Position numbers and translations under genes: made by a program
The notes under the pieces: model-generated
The model's input: the letters and a program-made list of their open reading frames with translations, nothing else
Database searches by the model: none
Told to the model about the DNA's origin: nothing
From: a virus
Length of the DNA: 64,000 bases
IMG/VR virus record: IMGVR_UViG_3300045135_002242
Location: 1-64,000 of that record
Direction: 5' to 3' (one strand)
In this document: positions 1 to 6,555 of the stretch, piece after piece
Position numbering within the stretch: position 1 is the stretch's first letter
How the letters are laid out: each line of letters opens with the position of its first letter

Positions 1-303
1 CAGTTTGGTTACGATATGACTAAACTAAAAGAGTATGAAACAGCAGTAAAGCTGAATCTTACTAAGTCTATGGATAAGATCCGTAACGACTATCCTGAGA
101 TGCAATGTGATAGCGCAAGCTATGATAATGTATCCTGTGGTATCTTTGATTGGCATTCAGAGAATGAACTAGAGGTGTTCACTACTGGTGAGAACCTCAA
201 CGACAGCAGAGGACGGGCTATCAGCCAATGCCTAAAGAAAGTAGCTAACCCAATCAGCATGAAAGACTTCAGAAGCGCACTAGTAATAACTTACGAGGAG
301 TAA
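1..303 (+). CDS. hypothetical protein, partial at the window edge
   Basis: The frame is open from base 1. The first ATG is at 16, but no ribosome binding site precedes it, so the gene probably begins before the window. At least 95 residues, mixed charge, with no domain I recognise. It is followed after 4 nt by the next gene, whose ribosome binding site (GAGGAG at 296-301) lies inside this gene's end. In N4-like phages the other RNAP2 subunit is encoded close to the catalytic subunit at 584. I see no polymerase motif here, so I do not assign that role. Confidence 0.6.
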   Translation, partial: QFGYDMTKLKEYETAVKLNLTKSMDKIRNDYPEMQCDSASYDNVSCGIFDWHSENELEVFTTGENLNDSRGRAISQCLKKVANPISMKDFRSALVITYEE

Positions 304-307
304 CAAA

Positions 308-556
308 ATGGGAACACAAGTAACAATTACTGTAGATGACTTATATCTAGAGCAAGTAGACACCTTTAGAACAATGGAAGAACAGGTTCAATATATTGCT
401 GAAGTGCTATCAACTAAAAGCATTGCTGAAATGCTGCTTAGAAACCGAAATAGGACAGAATATGACCAATCTGGTATTACTATAGTCGGTATGCCAGAAG
501 CTTTAACTAAAAAGTCATATAACAAACAATGGGCTTATGCTCTCACACGCAAGTAA
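308..556 (+). CDS. hypothetical protein (82 aa)
   Basis: A small soluble acidic protein that I do not recognise. The start is supported by GAGGAG 6 nt upstream of the ATG. It sits in the same transcription direction as, and 27 nt before, the RNAP2 catalytic subunit gene, so it is probably co-transcribed with it. Confidence 0.65.
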   Translation: MGTQVTITVDDLYLEQVDTFRTMEEQVQYIAEVLSTKSIAEMLLRNRNRTEYDQSGITIVGMPEALTKKSYNKQWAYALTRK

Positions 557-583
557 TGCAAATTAACAAAGTGGAGGTACGTT

Positions 584-1696
584 ATGCGTACAGAATGTAA
601 CGCCGTATTCCTGTTTATCGCAGAACTGAATGGAAGTTTTGTTCCGGGCACAGGCACTGTGGAGGACAAGATTGTGAAAGGCCAAATGGACTATATCAAA
701 TCTACTGTTCCTGAGCTGGATGTGGATGATGAAGAAGATCGTAAGGATCTTCATGAAGTTATCTGGCTTGAGCGGCTGTATGATGAGCTTGATCGTTACT
801 TTGACATCGGGAATACTGCAGAAGAAAGGTTTGCAGCTATCTCGGCAGAAGACTATCGTCAAGATAGTTTCAAATGGACAGTTCCTATCGAGCTGGACGC
901 AAGTGCGTCAATGCTTCAATACGAAGGTATCCTTCTAGGGGATAAGAGGCTAATGGAAATGACTAATGTCATCGGAAAGACTCTACAAGACCCCTGGAAG
1001 CTTGATGGTATGTCACGTACTATGCTGAAGAAAGCAGCAACACCTATGCTCTACGGGTCTGCTAGAGCTTGTCATGAGCTGTGGCAAAGCAACAATATCA
1101 GCTATACAGCAAAAGACATTGAGCTGTACTCTAAAGAACTAGCGGATGGTCCTTTCGGGCTAGCAAACTTGCTAAAAGAGTTCATCATTAATAACGCAGA
1201 TCCAAAAACAGAAATGAAAGTAAAGATCTGGAATGAGGAGTTCAAAATCAGCTGCAACCGCTACCGAAATGTGGGAGAAAAGACTAAAGCATACAAGATC
1301 TGGGATAGCGTTGATGAACAATACAATATCGTATTGCATACTGATACAAAGAAAGTACCTGATCTAAAGCAATTTAAACGTTACTTCATGACCCTACTTG
1401 TCCATAATTTAGACAGCCAAGTAGCAAATACTGTTATCGGTAAAGTAATGGAAAAGTATGATTGGGGTATTCCAATTCATGATGCGTTTATTGTCTCCCC
1501 TGCTGCTGCAGAAGACGTACGTCGTTGGTATGCTGAAGAACTAGAGAAGATCTACGAGAATCGTAAACAGATTCTAGCAGATTTCTTCAAAAGCATTGGC
1601 ATTACCTCTGCCGCAACAAAGCAATGGGAAGACCTTAAAACTAAGGTTGTACCGTTTGAAGGTGAATTCAAAGCTAGCCCAATGGCTCTTAAATAA
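584..1696 (+). CDS. N4 RNAP2-like single-subunit RNA polymerase, catalytic part (gp16-like)
   Basis: 370 aa, too short for a complete T7-type polymerase (T7 is 883 aa) but close to N4 gp16, which forms RNAP2 together with gp15. Catalytic motifs are visible in order. Motif A is ELDASASMLQYEG with the metal-binding Asp near residue 105. Motif B is SRTMLKKAATPMLYGSA with R145, K149 and Y157, the same 4- and 8-residue spacing as T7 R627/K631/Y639. A VHNLDSQVA block corresponds to the T7 His784 region, and motif C is PIHDAFIV with Asp near 300. The N-terminal partner subunit is not in the window. RNAP2 transcribes middle genes in N4. The start has GGAGG upstream, and a hairpin terminator follows the stop. 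Confidence 0.88.
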   Translation: MRTECNAVFLFIAELNGSFVPGTGTVEDKIVKGQMDYIKSTVPELDVDDEEDRKDLHEVIWLERLYDELDRYFDIGNTAEERFAAISAEDYRQDSFKWTVPIELDASASMLQYEGILLGDKRLMEMTNVIGKTLQDPWKLDGMSRTMLKKAATPMLYGSARACHELWQSNNISYTAKDIELYSKELADGPFGLANLLKEFIINNADPKTEMKVKIWNEEFKISCNRYRNVGEKTKAYKIWDSVDEQYNIVLHTDTKKVPDLKQFKRYFMTLLVHNLDSQVANTVIGKVMEKYDWGIPIHDAFIVSPAAAEDVRRWYAEELEKIYENRKQILADFFKSIGITSAATKQWEDLKTKVVPFEGEFKASPMALK

Positions 1697-1706
1697 CTAA
1701 TAAGGT

Positions 1707-1737
1707 CGATACCCGAAAGGGTGTCGGCTTTATTTTT
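1707..1737 (+). terminator. rho-independent terminator after RNAP2
   Basis: CGATACCC, a GAAA tetraloop and GGGTGTCG form an 8-bp stem (1707-1726, one T-G pair), followed by a T-rich tract with six consecutive Ts ending at 1738. It overlaps the 3' end of the convergent DUF1127 gene, so it may serve both strands. Confidence 0.75.
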
Positions 1738-1906
1738 TGGCTAAAGCAGCTTCAAGGCCGTAAACCTTATTATAGATCTCAGCTCTACTAACTCCAATAT
1801 CCTTAAGCTCTTTATCGCTCATATGGTGTAGCTGCCAATAAGCGGCTCTACGTTCTTGCACTTCCATCAAACTAGCCATTAAGGTCTTAAAAAATCTCTT
1901 AATCAT
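1730..1906 (-). CDS. DUF1127 (YjiS-like) small protein
   Basis: 58 aa, with the DUF1127 signature LHHMSDKELKDIGVSRAEI preceded by an amphipathic basic helix (MIKRFFKTLMASL). Such proteins are abundant in Alphaproteobacteria, where some affect RNA turnover and phosphate or stress metabolism. I chose the internal ATG at 1906, because GGTAGG lies 5-7 nt upstream. A TTG at 1921 would add five residues. It is the only gene on the - strand in the first 48 kb and faces the RNAP2 gene. It looks like a host gene captured with its own transcription unit. A weak promoter candidate (TTGTTA, 16 nt, TAGTTT) lies upstream on the - strand around 1929-1956. Confidence 0.8.
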   Translation of the reverse strand: MIKRFFKTLMASLMEVQERRAAYWQLHHMSDKELKDIGVSRAEIYNKVYGLEAALAKK

Positions 1907-1987
1907 AGCATTACCTACCAATATAATTAAACTAGAGTAATACTAGCATCTAACAAGGCAAGGCTGCTCTAGCTTTTTTTGCATGCT

Positions 1988-1996
1988 TGCTATGAT
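1988..1996 (+). promoter_or_regulatory. extended -10 promoter element
   Basis: TGCTATGAT matches an extended -10 (TGnTATAAT with one change). It lies about 100 nt before the gene at 2094 and reads away from the DUF1127 gene. No convincing -35 is visible. Role inferred. Confidence 0.4.
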
Positions 1997-2011
1997 ATAA
2001 AGGAATAATGA

Positions 2012-2034
2012 TTTTTTTTTTTTTTTTTTTTTTT
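2012..2034 (+). repeat. poly-T homopolymer, 23 nt
   Basis: An uninterrupted run of 23 T, followed by an A/G-rich stretch with repeated AGATAGAAG, between the divergent DUF1127 gene and the gene at 2094. It marks the left edge of the accessory region. Confidence 0.9.
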
Positions 2035-2093
2035 AGATAGAAGATAGAAGAAAGAATGCCTTAAAGTGCTAACTAACGAGAGGAAATATACTA

Positions 2094-2624
2094 ATGTTTG
2101 TTAGAAATAGAATTTACAGGACTAGAAATGGGTTAAAAGCAAAATTCACAGGTAAAATTGATGATGATGGTGATTATCATTTTATGGTAGATAAGCTGCG
2201 AGTGTATACAGCTGATGGTAATCACGGAGGGTACTCAGGCATTATTACTCCTAACCCCAACTTTGACATTGTAAGTGAAGATAAAAACGAAAAAAGGAAA
2301 AAAGATATGACAAACTACGACGATGGCAAATGGCATGGATGGAACGGCGGCGAATGCCCAGTGCATCCTGAAACAGTGGTGCAAATGGTTTGGCAGTTCT
2401 CAAAAGGTGACATCCGTCCCGGAAAAGTAAATGGGCGCGCCAAAGAATACATCTGGGAGGGAAATGATAGCGGCAACATCGTAGCATTCCGAGTCATCAA
2501 AGAATACCGTGAGCCGCGTGAATTTTGGGTAAACATCGCGTCCGGTGCGGTATGTGAAAGTGATGGTGTATTTTTCGGGACAACTTTCCCAAACGTTATA
2601 AAGGTCCGCGAGGTACTAGAATGA
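2094..2624 (+). CDS. two-domain phage protein, HGGYSGI domain plus W-GGECPV domain
   Basis: 176 aa with two recognisable parts. Residues 1 to about 62 share a pattern with the N-terminus of the protein at 5526: TRNG or TRDG, a D-rich turn, then HGGYSGI and NFDIVSE. The second part starts near an internal ATG at 2307 that has its own AAGGAAA box. It carries WNGGECPVHP, VVQMVWQ, a DSG-x-I-x-A-F-R-V pattern and EPREFW, features common in uncharacterised proteins of alphaproteobacterial phages. Base composition becomes GC-richer from the second part onward, so the gene may be a fusion at a recombination boundary. Function unknown. Confidence 0.7.
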   Translation: MFVRNRIYRTRNGLKAKFTGKIDDDGDYHFMVDKLRVYTADGNHGGYSGIITPNPNFDIVSEDKNEKRKKDMTNYDDGKWHGWNGGECPVHPETVVQMVWQFSKGDIRPGKVNGRAKEYIWEGNDSGNIVAFRVIKEYREPREFWVNIASGAVCESDGVFFGTTFPNVIKVREVLE

Positions 2625-2676
2625 CAACTAGTGGCTTACTGTCTTAATATTTTCATAGCTAGGGGAAATAAACACT

Positions 2677-2778
2677 ATGACTGGCCTGAGCCTGAGAGAA
2701 CAGATTGCCCGCATCCTCGCAGCGGCCCGGGATGAGGCGCTGGAGGAAGCTGCGCGCGTGGTGGACATCGAGTATTAA
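2677..2778 (+). CDS. 33-aa peptide, probable gene fragment
   Basis: A short GC-rich frame with an AGGGGAAAT box upstream. The sequence is a single Ala/Glu/Arg-rich amphipathic helix ending in AARVVDIEY. It resembles the coiled-coil starts of longer phage proteins and is probably a truncated remnant. Confidence 0.4.
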   Translation: MTGLSLREQIARILAAARDEALEEAARVVDIEY

Positions 2779-3089
2779 ATGCACAAGGATTATCGGAACG
2801 CAAGGAGAAAGCGTATGCATGATTTTATTAGGTAGGGGCTGGCACCCCGAACAACTGCCAGTCGACTGACGGTAGCACCGGCACCTAAGACCGGCCCCGA
2901 CACAGGGGAGATACTGTGTCACCCAAAGAATGATCGACTGCACTCGAACCCCACGGAGGCACACCATGTATCGCCGCTAATCCCGGCACTGCGCCTGAGC
3001 ATGCAAAGAAACTGCTCACCTCACGTTTCCGACGAGCCCCACCCGGGTTCCTCCGAGCCGTGAGCTCACACCATCCGCTGGAGAATCAC
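2779..3089 (+). other. GC-rich intergenic stretch without a clear gene
   Basis: 311 nt with no convincing gene. It begins with an 18-codon frame (2779-2835) and holds several GC-rich inverted repeats, for example GGGGCTGGCACCCC near 2836-2849. Base composition differs sharply from the AT-rich phage backbone. It looks like foreign non-coding sequence imported with the genes that follow. Confidence 0.5.
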
Positions 3090-3096
3090 ATGAACA
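3073..3096 (+). repeat. 24-nt direct repeat, copy 1 (leader with ribosome binding site)
   Basis: Positions 3073-3096 match 4882-4905 at 23 of 24 bases. Each copy contains GGAGA or GGAGG, CACATG and the first codons of a gene. The two copies flank the five-gene GC-rich cassette. Confidence 0.85.
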
Positions 3097-3587
3097 TCGA
3101 AACATTCGACGCCCCCAAAGGGCATACGATCGAGATCCACTACGACGATCACCCGGAAAGCCCGCGGGAATGGGGCCACGACAGCACATTCTGGACCTTC
3201 CACAGCCGCTACTGCAGCCCTGATCCCGACCCCGATCCGGACTACGATCTGTCGGACTGCGTCTGGCTCCCGGTCTTCATGTATGACCACGGCGGCGTGG
3301 CCTATAACACGACCGGTTTCCACTGCCCGTGGGACAGCGGATGTGTGGGCTTCATCTTCATCCCCAAAGCCAAAGTCCGCGAAATCCACGGTTGGAAGCG
3401 GATCACCAAGGCCCGCGAGGAGCAGGTCAAATCCCAGCTCAAATCCGAGGTCGAGATCTACAGCCAATGGGCCAACGGCCAGGTCTATGGTTTCATCACC
3501 AAAGATCCTGACGGCGAGGAAATCGACAGCTGCTGGGGCTTCTACGGTTTCGACTACTGCATCGAGGAGGCGAAGGCATGCATCTGA
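3090..3587 (+). CDS. hypothetical protein of the GC-rich cassette (165 aa)
   Basis: The start at ATG 3090 is set by CTGGAGAATCAC just upstream. An acidic, aromatic-rich protein with an Asp-Pro repeat (DPDPDPDYD near residues 47-55), CVWLPVFMYDHGG, and a helical Lys/Glu segment in the second half. I do not recognise the family. GC-rich codon use, unlike the surrounding phage genes, indicates acquisition. It overlaps the next gene by 10 nt, so the cassette is translated as an operon. Confidence 0.7.
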   Translation: MNIETFDAPKGHTIEIHYDDHPESPREWGHDSTFWTFHSRYCSPDPDPDPDYDLSDCVWLPVFMYDHGGVAYNTTGFHCPWDSGCVGFIFIPKAKVREIHGWKRITKAREEQVKSQLKSEVEIYSQWANGQVYGFITKDPDGEEIDSCWGFYGFDYCIEEAKACI

Positions 3588-3760
3588 CTGATGAACGCTA
3601 CTGGCTCTCGTTTCGGCAGATCGTCGGCCGCGTATTTGGGGACCGTTTGATCGGTCCCTTCCCCTCCCCTGAAACCGCCCGGGCCGCATGGCGCGAACAC
3701 TGGTCGAAACAGGCCAACTGCTTCGCACCATCGGTCTTTTACAAGGAGTTCGACCTATGA
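3578..3760 (+). CDS. small hypothetical protein of the GC-rich cassette (60 aa)
   Basis: It overlaps the upstream gene and has GAGGAGG 7 nt before its ATG. It is basic and aromatic-rich (RYWLSFRQIVGRVFGDR, AWREHW) with no recognised domain. The stop overlaps the next start in an ATGA, so translation is probably coupled. Confidence 0.65.
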   Translation: MHLTDERYWLSFRQIVGRVFGDRLIGPFPSPETARAAWREHWSKQANCFAPSVFYKEFDL

Positions 3761-4086
3761 CCATCTACGTCGACAACCAACCGAACTATCTCACATCGAC
3801 CCCGCCCCCGTTGCGGCAGATGCGCTTCGATGTCCTTGCCCGTGGTGAGGTGATCTACACCGACGAGGATGACTACTGCGAACCGACCAAGCAGACATTC
3901 CTGGTCGAGATCCGCGAGGCCAATGGGGACGTCCGCGACTTCAAGCATCTGCTGTCCCGCGCCCTGTCTCCGAACCGCTGCTACTGCGAACATGACTGCT
4001 GCGGCCACCGCCACGGCTTTGCCGATGTTCGTCTCTTTGACTTCGACCGCGCCGAGGTGACGGTCTACACCGCGAGGAATTTCTGA
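3757..4086 (+). CDS. Cys/His-rich hypothetical protein (109 aa)
   Basis: The start at ATG 3757 follows AAGGAG and overlaps the upstream stop (ATGA). The distinctive part is NRCYCEHDCCGHRHGF near residues 76-91, a dense Cys/His cluster that could bind zinc. It is preceded by a region with FLVEIREANGDVRDF. No family recognised. Coupled to the next gene through TGATG. Confidence 0.65.
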   Translation: MTIYVDNQPNYLTSTPPPLRQMRFDVLARGEVIYTDEDDYCEPTKQTFLVEIREANGDVRDFKHLLSRALSPNRCYCEHDCCGHRHGFADVRLFDFDRAEVTVYTARNF

Positions 4087-4352
4087 TGAAACGCACCTTC
4101 ACTGATCTGAGCACTGCTCATCTGAAACCCGGCCACGTCCACAAGATGGATCGGCTAATCCGCCATGGTGGGCTGACCGTCGGCTACGTGAACGACTGTG
4201 GGTTCTTCATCCACATCTCGTTCGCGGCCAGTGGGCACTGCCCGGAACCCCTGCGGCACATCCTGATGAACGTGGACACCGACTATGTCTGCTTCGACGC
4301 CGACGCGCCGATCAACCCCGATTTCGAGACCTTTCTGGAGGAATGGGAATGA
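4086..4352 (+). CDS. hypothetical protein of the GC-rich cassette (88 aa)
   Basis: Starts at the ATG of a TGATG overlap. A small, mildly acidic protein with GYVNDCGFFIHISF in the middle and an acidic tail FLEEWE. Function not recognised. Part of the translationally coupled set 3090-4810. Confidence 0.6.
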   Translation: MKRTFTDLSTAHLKPGHVHKMDRLIRHGGLTVGYVNDCGFFIHISFAASGHCPEPLRHILMNVDTDYVCFDADAPINPDFETFLEEWE

Positions 4353-4810
4353 AACGTATCCAGTTCAACACCGGACGCCTGTACCAGGCCGACGGCCAGC
4401 GGATCACTGCGGTCGAGGACGACGAGGGCCACGTGTTCTTCTGCGACCATTCGCGGATGATCGACGGACGACTGACCAATAACCCGTTCCTGACAGAAAC
4501 CGCGGTTCTGTCGCAATACGACAAAGGCCACTACGAGCTGTATCCGATCCCGCAGCCTGTCCGCGACCTCCTGGAATGGCAGGAACCCGAGACACCGGTT
4601 CAAATTTTGAACCGCTACACGGACCAGATCGAGGATCTGCGGAATGACATGCTGTTCGACGAAGATCTCGAGATCGACGGCATCGCTGAGATGAAGTTCC
4701 TGCAGGCCCTGTCCCTGCTGGAACAGGCCCACCACGTCATGAAGGAGGCGATATCGTCTGAAGTGACCCGGCACACTCATTTCATAGGGTTCCGGGGCGA
4801 AGAATACTGA
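4349..4810 (+). CDS. hypothetical protein of the GC-rich cassette (153 aa)
   Basis: I chose ATG 4349, which overlaps the upstream stop as ATGA and sits 7 nt after GGAGG. ATG 4343 is too close to that box. The protein starts MKRIQFNTGRLY and has a helical C-terminal half rich in Glu, Leu and Asp (residues about 75-140). No known domain seen. Confidence 0.6.
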   Translation: MKRIQFNTGRLYQADGQRITAVEDDEGHVFFCDHSRMIDGRLTNNPFLTETAVLSQYDKGHYELYPIPQPVRDLLEWQEPETPVQILNRYTDQIEDLRNDMLFDEDLEIDGIAEMKFLQALSLLEQAHHVMKEAISSEVTRHTHFIGFRGEEY

Positions 4811-4881
4811 TCCGCGATCAAGGTCTTCGGCCCGCCCAACCACATCTCTCAACACTCGTGGCAGGACCACGAGATCTGGTA

Positions 4882-4905
4882 ATCCGCTGGAGGATCACAT
4901 GAACA
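4882..4905 (+). repeat. 24-nt direct repeat, copy 2
   Basis: Partner of 3073-3096 with one difference (GGAGG instead of GGAGA). It carries the ribosome binding site and start of the gene at 4899. Confidence 0.85.
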
Positions 4906-5153
4906 CTGAACTGCTGACCAAGATCAGCGACTGGCTCAAGGCCGGTGCGCTCGAAGGCCCTGCCTGGTTCGCATGGTACAACAACCCAGACGGAGACCGC
5001 ATTCGATTCGTCCGCGCCAACACCATTACCGCCCTAGAGGAGGAGAACAAACGGTTGCGGGAGGCGCTTGGAAAAGTGCGTGACGGGTATGGCCCGAACC
5101 ACCTAAGCAAGTACGCACGGGATATTGCCAGCGCAGCACTGAAGGGCGAATAG
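4899..5153 (+). CDS. small coiled-coil phage protein (84 aa)
   Basis: The start follows GGAGG inside the direct repeat. The N-terminal half contains GPAWFAWYNNPDG. The C-terminal half is a leucine-zipper-like helix (ITALEEENKRLREALGKVRD) and ends in KYARDIASAALKGE. This layout is common in accessory proteins of proteobacterial phages; function unknown. Last gene of the GC-rich block. Confidence 0.65.
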   Translation: MNTELLTKISDWLKAGALEGPAWFAWYNNPDGDRIRFVRANTITALEEENKRLREALGKVRDGYGPNHLSKYARDIASAALKGE

Positions 5154-5247
5154 ATAGCAACCTGCGACAAAAACCTACGACCGATCCAAGTTATCGTCGT
5201 GTTGAAAGTAGCCCCTTTCTCTATGCCACCAGAATAAGGAGACCACC

Positions 5248-5460
5248 ATGCCACCTAAAACCCCTAAGTATTGGGAGTGCGTTCAAGCTGAAAGCCCCTT
5301 CTATATCCGAGGCAAGATCTACGAACTTGTGCAAAACGACTCTGGAGCTTATGGTTTCATCGCAAGCGATGGGTTATTTGATCGAAAGTCACAAGTGGTG
5401 AGCAAGTTCAAGCCTTCCACTGAAGAAGAGTTCAAGGGGCAGCTTAAAGCTGTCTCCTGA
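5248..5460 (+). CDS. small hypothetical protein (70 aa)
   Basis: The start has AAGGAG 6 nt upstream. It is short with beta-rich character (FYIRGKIYELVQND), then GAYGFIASDGLF and a C-terminal Lys/Glu segment. It resembles small SH3- or KOW-like phage proteins but I cannot assign a family. Codon use returns towards the phage backbone here. Confidence 0.6.
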   Translation: MPPKTPKYWECVQAESPFYIRGKIYELVQNDSGAYGFIASDGLFDRKSQVVSKFKPSTEEEFKGQLKAVS

Positions 5461-5525
5461 GCTTCAAAGTCCCCGCAAAACCTCCAACAAACTACTATTT
5501 TAGGGTAAACAACTAGGAGTAAAAC

Positions 5526-6254
5526 ATGTCAATCTACCTCGAAGAAGGTAAAACCTACAAAACCCGTGATGGACGTAAGGCTATTTGGAGGCGTGGTCCA
5601 GACTCTGACGGTGACATTTGTTTGTATGTCGAAGATGACAAGGAACGACTATACAAGAAAGATGGCCAACATGGTGGCTACAGTGGTATTCTAAAGAGAG
5701 ATTCAAACCTCGACATCGTATCTGAGTGGTCAGAAGAACAGTCTGTGAAACAACCTAAATATAGATGTCTTCTTCAAGACCTCGATGTCCGCAAAGGAGA
5801 TGTTGTCCGTATGGTTTGGAACAATATCCTTATGCATGAGTCTGATCAGGTAGAGACAATCACAAAAGACGGCAGTTACTCTTTTAGGTCTGGTGACTCT
5901 GGGCACGGTTTTGATATTGTATCTCGAGCTGAAGATACCGCATACAAAAAAGTCAAAGATATGTCTGACGCTGAGCTTGGTGCCTTGGTTCATGCCAGTA
6001 ACTCCGGTGAAGATATCGAGGTACGCAGAGAGGGGTCTTCTTGGAGATACATTAGCACACCCTCATGGGAGGGAGACTACTACTACCGTGTTAAGCCTAA
6101 ACCCACTCGTGATCGCTTTCTAATGGATGTGTCCAAAAGTGGTTTCCCTTATGTGGGAACACAATCTAATAAACCTACACACAGTTTGACATTCGTCTGG
6201 GAAGATGGTGAACTGGTTGACGTGGAGGTGCGGAAGTGTCAACTGCCTACGTAA
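5526..6254 (+). CDS. three-module phage protein, paralogue of the gene at 2094
   Basis: 242 aa. The N-terminal module (residues 1-65) contains YKTRDGRKAIW, HGGYSGIL and LDIVSEW, like the protein at 2094. The middle module (about 85-140) has VRKGDVVRMVW and GDSGHGFDIVSR, related to the second part of that protein. The third module (about 145-205) contains EDIEVRREGSSW and YYYRVKPKP, a pattern frequent in phage accessory proteins. So the two genes share two modules but differ in spacing and tail. TAGGAG precedes the start. Function unknown. Confidence 0.7.
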   Translation: MSIYLEEGKTYKTRDGRKAIWRRGPDSDGDICLYVEDDKERLYKKDGQHGGYSGILKRDSNLDIVSEWSEEQSVKQPKYRCLLQDLDVRKGDVVRMVWNNILMHESDQVETITKDGSYSFRSGDSGHGFDIVSRAEDTAYKKVKDMSDAELGALVHASNSGEDIEVRREGSSWRYISTPSWEGDYYYRVKPKPTRDRFLMDVSKSGFPYVGTQSNKPTHSLTFVWEDGELVDVEVRKCQLPT

Positions 6255-6418
6255 TTGAAGAAAAAGAAGGCAAAGCTGTCTTGTACTCTATTGTCACACA
6301 AAGCGATACTTGGTACGGTAAAAATCACAAATTTAAAAACTTCGTATGTGAAGGCACTCTTGAATACTGCTCTAAAATAAAAGAAAGGCTTCAACCTAAA
6401 GGCTTTAAAGGAGAGTAA
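6236..6418 (+). CDS. small hypothetical protein (60 aa), GTG start
   Basis: Starts at GTG 6236, 7 nt after GGAGG, and overlaps the upstream gene by 19 nt. A beta-rich N-terminus (AYVIEEKEGKAVLYSI) and a Lys-rich C-terminus. It resembles small phage proteins translated just before the NAD-salvage gene remnant that follows. Confidence 0.6.
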   Translation: MSTAYVIEEKEGKAVLYSIVTQSDTWYGKNHKFKNFVCEGTLEYCSKIKERLQPKGFKGE

Positions 6419-6421
6419 CAC

Positions 6422-6523
6422 ATGGAAAATTTCTACAACCTGATGTACCAAGCGGACTTTTACAAGGTATCCCACAAAGCACAGTATCCTGAGAATGTCA
6501 CGAACGTGTCGTCAGTCAACTAA
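6422..6523 (+). pseudogene. truncated nicotinamide phosphoribosyltransferase (NAMPT/NadV) start
   Basis: 33 codons, then TAA. The sequence NLMYQADFYKVSHKAQYPEN matches the conserved N-terminus of nicotinamide phosphoribosyltransferases (Asp-x-Tyr-Lys-x-x-His-x-x-Gln-Tyr-Pro; human NAMPT has TDSYKVTHYKQYPPN). The full enzyme is about 470-550 aa, so more than 90% is missing. GGAGAG precedes the ATG, so the fragment can still be translated. The sequence becomes GC-rich right after it, which suggests the gene was cut by recombination or replaced by the following foreign gene. Full-length phage enzymes salvage NAD+, including during NAD-depleting defence. Confidence 0.7.
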
Positions 6524-6555
6524 GGGCATGGAAAAGAATCTGGGCAGAAACGGGG

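Noticed and set aside
2012-2034. Poly-T tract as a rho-independent terminator
   Set aside because: No stable GC-rich hairpin precedes it on either strand.
3066-3764. 232-codon open frame on the - strand
   Set aside because: It lies antisense to the coupled GC-rich genes, which have ribosome binding sites and overlaps. Long antisense frames are common in GC-rich DNA. The protein is Val/Arg/Asp-rich without a domain.
4283-4870. 195-codon open frame on the - strand
   Set aside because: Antisense to the gene at 4349 and without a convincing start signal; another GC-composition artefact.
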